64,000 nt of DNA from Kuschelorhynchus macadamiae (taxonomy: Eukaryota; Arthropoda; Insecta; Coleoptera; Curculionidae). Below, piece after piece: positions 60,031 through 64,000 of this stretch. Every line of letters starts with the position of its first letter. Position 1 is the stretch's first letter. Position numbers and translations under genes: made by a program. The notes below the pieces were generated by a model. That model ran no database searches and was not told the origin of the DNA. It saw nothing but the letters and a program-made list of their open reading frames with translations. The DNA is taken from assembly GCA_030620095.1 (NCBI GenBank), contig JAUTXW010000129.1, forward strand, positions 100,917 to 164,916. Direction: 5' to 3'.

Positions 60031-61431
60031 TATATATGTATATATCTATAATATAATAATTTTTGATTAGCTATTTCCAAAAAGCCACATGATATTTTAT
60101 ACTTCATGGTTCTAACAAAGTTGAGAGTTCTATCGGAAAAACTATAAAACTGACAACGTCGCAAATGTTATTTTTCCATCCGGCACCATAGATAACTGTC
60201 CTATAGCAAATTTCAAAACGATATGTTAATCCGATGCCGAAATATTTTAGATGTCCGAGGTATTTTACCGTTCCGGTCCTTGTGAATGAAAATGCGGTCA
60301 TGCATATCTTAAAAAATTTAGAGAAAAAATTTGATTTCCTAGAATAAGAAGCTCTTGGGTTTGGTAAACAGTATAAGCAAAAAAACTATCATAGCATTGC
60401 TTTAAACATATGCTAATAGTTCTATCTACGATAAAACTGGCAATGCTGTAAATATTATTTTTAGATATAAAATGCGGACTTAGCATATCTTTTAAAATTT
60501 TCAGAAGAAAAATTTGTTATTCTAGGATTAAAAGCACTTTGATTTGGTCAACAATATAAGCGAAAGACAATCATAATATTGCATTTAAAAAGTTAAGAAC
60601 TCTATCGGAAAAACTATAAAACCGGCAACGCTGTAAATATTATTTTTAGATCAGGCACTATTGATAACCTCCCTATGGCAGATTTTATAACGATATGTAA
60701 ATCCGTGGTCGAGATATTTGACCGTTCCAGTTATTTTGAATGAGAATGCGAACTTGTCATATGTCTTAAAACCTCCAGACGAAAAATTTGATATTCTAAG
60801 ATTGAAGACACTTTGGTTTGGCGAACATTATAAGCGAAAAACAATCATAGTATTGCGTTTAAAAAAATAAATTTAAGAGCTCTATCGGAAAAACTATAAA
60901 ACCGGCAACACTGTAAATATTATTTTTAGATCCGGTACTATCAATAACCTCCCTACGACAAATTTTATAGCGATATGTTTATCCGTTATCGAGATATTTG
61001 ACTGTTCCGGTTATTTTAAATGAGAATGCGGACTTGTCATATCTCTTCAAATTTCCAGACGAAAAATTTGATATTCTAGGATTGAAGATCCTTTGGTTTG
61101 GTGAACATTATAAGCGAAAAACAATCATAGTATTGTATTTAAAAAAATAACGTTAAGAACTCTATCGGAAAAACTATAAAACCGGCAACGCTGTAAATAT
61201 TAAAAATTCCAAATTTCATAACGTTACATTAATCTGTTACCAAGATATTTTACCGTTCCGGTTCTTTTGGGAAACCCTGTATAATTTTATTTGCTCTGCC
61301 TGTTATATTTTTATTTACTTACACTTTGCAAACTCAAGGAATTTATTGAGTTTTAAAATTAATATAATAATAATAATCTCCTCATATTTCTGGACCACCT
61401 TAATCAGCAACATCATAATATCAAATTCACG

Positions 61432-62124
61432 ATGGAAATTGAATCTGATGGAACAATTCCCTTTCTAGATGTATGTGTTCAAAGGAAGGAAAATGGTACA
61501 TTAGGACATTCTGTGTATAGAAAACCGACGCATACAAATAGATATTTAAATGCAAATTCTCATCACCATCCAGCACAAAAGAAATCGGTTATTAACTCAC
61601 TAGTATTCAGAGCTATTTCGATTTCTGATCGAGATTCTTTAAAATCGGAAACATCGAAACTGACCGAAGCTCTCAGAAGGAATGGCTATTGCACTGAAGA
61701 TATTACGCGTTCAATTAAAAGACATAGCAAACCAACTCCGCAAAGGAGAATAATAAAGAGCCACCATTAGGTAGTGTTGTTCTTCCCTACATACATGGCA
61801 CTACAGACAAAATAGGACGATTACTTCGGCGGTCCAACATACGTACAATCTTCAATACACATAAGAAAATTGGACAATGCTTGCGATCCTCGAAAGATCT
61901 TATACCTTTCCAAACAGAAGGAGTATATAAAATTCCTTGCTCATGTGGAGGAGTGTATGTGGGAGAAACAGGAAACCAACGTTCTAGCATCGGTTCCAGG
62001 AATTTATAAACGAAAAGTTAGAGAATCTATCGAAATATTTAAACATACAAAAAATTTTAATAGAGATACGGGTTACGATCTACAGCACAAGTGGAAACCG
62101 ATCTTAACACAGTGTCACGCCTGA
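61432..62124 (+). pseudogene. PLE-B RT C-terminus and GIY-YIG endonuclease
   Basis: Frame 61432-61770: MEIESDGTIPFLDVCVQRKE, GHSVYRKPTHTNRYLNANSH, HPAQKKSVINSLVFRAISIS, the PLE RT thumb. After a shift comes GTTDKIGRLLRRSNIRTIFN, FQTEGVYKIPCSCGGVYVGE, which is the Cys-containing GIY-YIG start. A shorter tail in another frame includes RESIEIFKHTKNFNRDTGYD to 62124. The sequence skips part of the endonuclease after YVGETG. Nicking activity is not expected from this copy. Confidence 0.85.
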
Positions 62125-62171
62125 ATCTCTTCGAGCTCATTAAGTGTTCAGATCTCGTGAAGTAAAGATCC

Positions 62172-62206
62172 CTGAAGATGCCTCGTGCAATCGAAGGCGA
62201 AACGTC
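62172..62206 (+). ncRNA. Hammerhead ribozyme, PLE-B
   Basis: Identical core, stem II and loop to 52396-52430: CTGAAGA, GCCT/AGGC, GAAACGTC, with stem I ATCC/GGAT. It lies just after the endonuclease region, as expected for a PLE. Confidence 0.82.
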
Positions 62207-62290
62207 GGATAGTAATTCCAATTTGAGACGGTCTAATCTCAAAAACCGTGATTTCTTAATTGACCAAAGCCATGAAAGCTTCCGTTCTAT

Positions 62291-62889
62291 GTGAGTTTTA
62301 AAATTAATCTTCAACCACCGGCAAACTTTAATAAAAATGTAATTATTCGCAAGTTTATAGTGTCTCTACGGCGACTATATATACAACGTAATACACCAGG
62401 GCGCTAACTAGATCTGATATACATTTTTAATAGTACGGAAGAAGGTTGGAAGTTTAAAACTCGTTACGTTAACTTGGCACGCCACTTCGTGTTAAAGCGC
62501 CAGATAACCTATCATAATCAACATCACACCCAAAAACCGGTCGAGACCAAATTCTCAAAGAAACATTTCGCCGCTCCGGAAGACGCTACCGCGCTGTTTG
62601 GCCCGACACGCCGAAGTTATTAATTTTTTACGTGCAGCCGGATTCGCTGTCCGCGAAAAAATATTTTTATTATCAGATTCGTCTGTCTGGAACGGGAATA
62701 TTTTCAATTTTCTCCCGGAAAGATAATTTTCGGTAGTAAATTATTTATTGGCAAACTGTCGCGGGTCCGCCCGGTCACCGCAGCGAAAAAAATTAAATGT
62801 CTATCTCAAGAATTTCGCGATGTTAATTTTAAATTACTTGAATCACCAATAGAAATGTTATTTTAATATTGGTCAACCAAACTTAAATT
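62291..62889. other. No recognised feature
   Basis: GC-richer stretch (about 62470-62790) without an open frame. Possibly single-copy DNA. Confidence 0.35.
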
Positions 62890-63580
62890 ACAATTGGGTT
62901 TGACCACAAATATTTTAACACCTGATAGTGTGGACCATTTTGAATAAAAAATGCTTGAATAACATAAGGCCAATTCCTTCGTAGTCGGGATAAAATCGAA
63001 TATTGAACATGCAGAGATGTTACTTATTTATCGAGAGTGTAGACAGAATGCTCACTTGGCGTCCCAAACATACCGAGGTGGTGACCTAATGACATTTGTG
63101 GCGGTTTTACAAAGAGTTCCAATTTTTAACTAATTTTAATTTTTTTAATAATTAACTAATCTTAGGAATGTGTTACAACATCTGGATAATATATCTGAAC
63201 CTAGAAAATGGTTTCTGAGGTCACCAGACCTAAACCCTCTTGATTTCTATTTTTGTGGCCACAAGAAAAAACTAGTGTATAATAAGGTTGAAATTGGAAA
63301 TAAAGATGCCCTTAGAAACCCCATTTTTTCTGCAGAGGAACAAATTAAAATTAGACAAAGACCTAACGTTCTTGAATCTGTTCAAGAAAATTGGCTTCGT
63401 CGTATTCGTGCGTGTTAAAATAGTGGCTGTAGTCACTGTCAGCATTTGCTTTAAGTTCTTTATTAATTTTTGGAAACTAATAAACTTAATAGGGTTGGGC
63501 AGTTAAAAACTATACAAATAAATAATCTCAAAAGTTGTAATAACAGGTTTTTACTATTTTTCATACAGGCCGATATTATC
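62890..63580 (+). mobile_element. Element B, internally deleted copy
   Basis: Outer blocks match 4660-6304 in inverted order; the middle of the transposase is gone. About 690 bp against 1640 bp. Confidence 0.7.
63000..63418 (+). pseudogene. Element B transposase, deleted copy
   Basis: The N-terminus reads NIEHAEMLLIYRECRQNAHL, then ASQTYRGGD and FVAVLQRVP, matching element B. It then jumps to frame 63170-63418: MLQHLDNISEPRKWFLRSPD, LNPLDFYFCGHKKK, with the third Asp kept (LDF, where the 4.9-kb copy has LGF). The first and second Asp regions are deleted. The two copies therefore carry different damage. Confidence 0.75.
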
Positions 63581-63625
63581 TTAATTGTTTCGGCTTTTAC
63601 TTGATGAGAATCCATAATAATAATT

Positions 63626-64000
63626 ACACAGGGTAACAAAATGAAAACAAAAATTTGGTGCGGGAAATCTAACATCTGGTACAATCTATTAATGTGCTGA
63701 TTCCAAAAATGCCACCAGATTTTTTCTATCAGCTCTAGTTTTTGAGATGCAGCACATTTCATAAGTAAAACATGTGTTGAACATATGCGACAGTGGACAA
63801 CTGGAAAGAGGAAGTGCCTAAAGTTTGGTGTACCAATCGTTCCAAGCCGCAAAACCATCGTTAATATTAAAGGCATAAATAGAAATAGACAGAAATGGAC
63901 ATATCCTGATCTAGATTCTGCAAGAAGGCCTGTAGCGCATTCGGAAGAAATACCCGTTCCGTGACTCAGCAGTCTACCCGAACTGACAGAAGAATAAATA
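63626..64000 (+). mobile_element. Element F copy 3, cut by the window edge
   Basis: Same left end as copy 1 (ACACAGGGTAACAAAATG, CTGATTCCAAAAATGCCACC). At about 63755 it jumps to the Cys-pair region (KTCVEHMRQWTTGKR, then LKFGVPIV), skipping about 490 bp present in copy 1. It continues toward the acidic linker and leaves the window. The extreme similarity to copy 1 shows the two belong to one subfamily. Confidence 0.65.

Larger units (their letters stand above)
61380..62290 (+). mobile_element. PLE-B 3' part: RT thumb, endonuclease, hammerhead
   Basis: A 5'-truncated PLE-B insertion. The coding part is at 61432-62124 and the hammerhead at 62172-62206. The 3' tail TGATTTCTTAATTGACCAAA to about 62290 is found inverted at 52322-52365. 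Confidence 0.82.

Overview
The window is AT-rich, intergenic, repeat-dense DNA from an animal genome, most likely an insect. The basis is the mix of repeat families: DD41D mariner-type elements, Transib, DIRS, Penelope-like retroelements (PLEs), jockey-type LINEs, Crypton, hAT and Helitron pieces. There are also long (AT)n tracts, short GT-AG introns and no bacterial-style operons. I found no convincing host gene, tRNA or rRNA. Almost every protein-like stretch belongs to a mobile element, and nearly all are broken.

Layout. 0-6.3 kb: a Tc1-like relic, a DD41D element with long terminal inverted repeats (TIRs) (1770-4382) and a second mariner-type relic. 6.9-10.2 kb: a PLE with an inverted partial copy head-to-head. 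10.2-13.1 kb: short repeats and a Helitron helicase scrap. 13112-16943: a Transib (RAG1-like) element with both TIRs and the 5-bp target duplication CGACG, inside DNA that also carries a hAT piece. 18-22 kb: LINE fragments on either side of a DD41D element that sits at the end of an (AT)n tract. 23.2-24.1 kb: a two-unit repeat in which each unit carries a hammerhead ribozyme. 24.2-25.4 kb: a Crypton tyrosine recombinase. 26-27.6 kb: a mariner transposase split by a LINE. 27.9-31.75 kb: two mariner-type elements that abut at one shared TA. 31.86-36.29 kb: a DIRS element with a spliced gag, RNase H and recombinase but no reverse transcriptase core. 37.4-38.6 kb: PLE and mariner scraps. 39.6-41.9, 49.3-51.5 and 63.6-64 kb: three copies of an element whose cysteine-rich protein I cannot assign to a named superfamily. 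42-47.5 kb: mariner and hAT relics and a TIR-bounded non-coding element. 52.3-54.9 kb: a ribozyme-bearing PLE end and a second copy of the 27.9-kb element. 55-62.3 kb: a second PLE family, a tandem array built from transposase DNA, a LINE, and a fold-back repeat containing 264 bp of (AT)n.

The genes do not form a pathway; what links them is insertion history. The most useful observations are the Transib with its ends and target duplication, the DIRS end architecture with a spliced gag, at least six hammerhead cores whose stem III is self-complementary, and the unassigned cysteine-rich element family.
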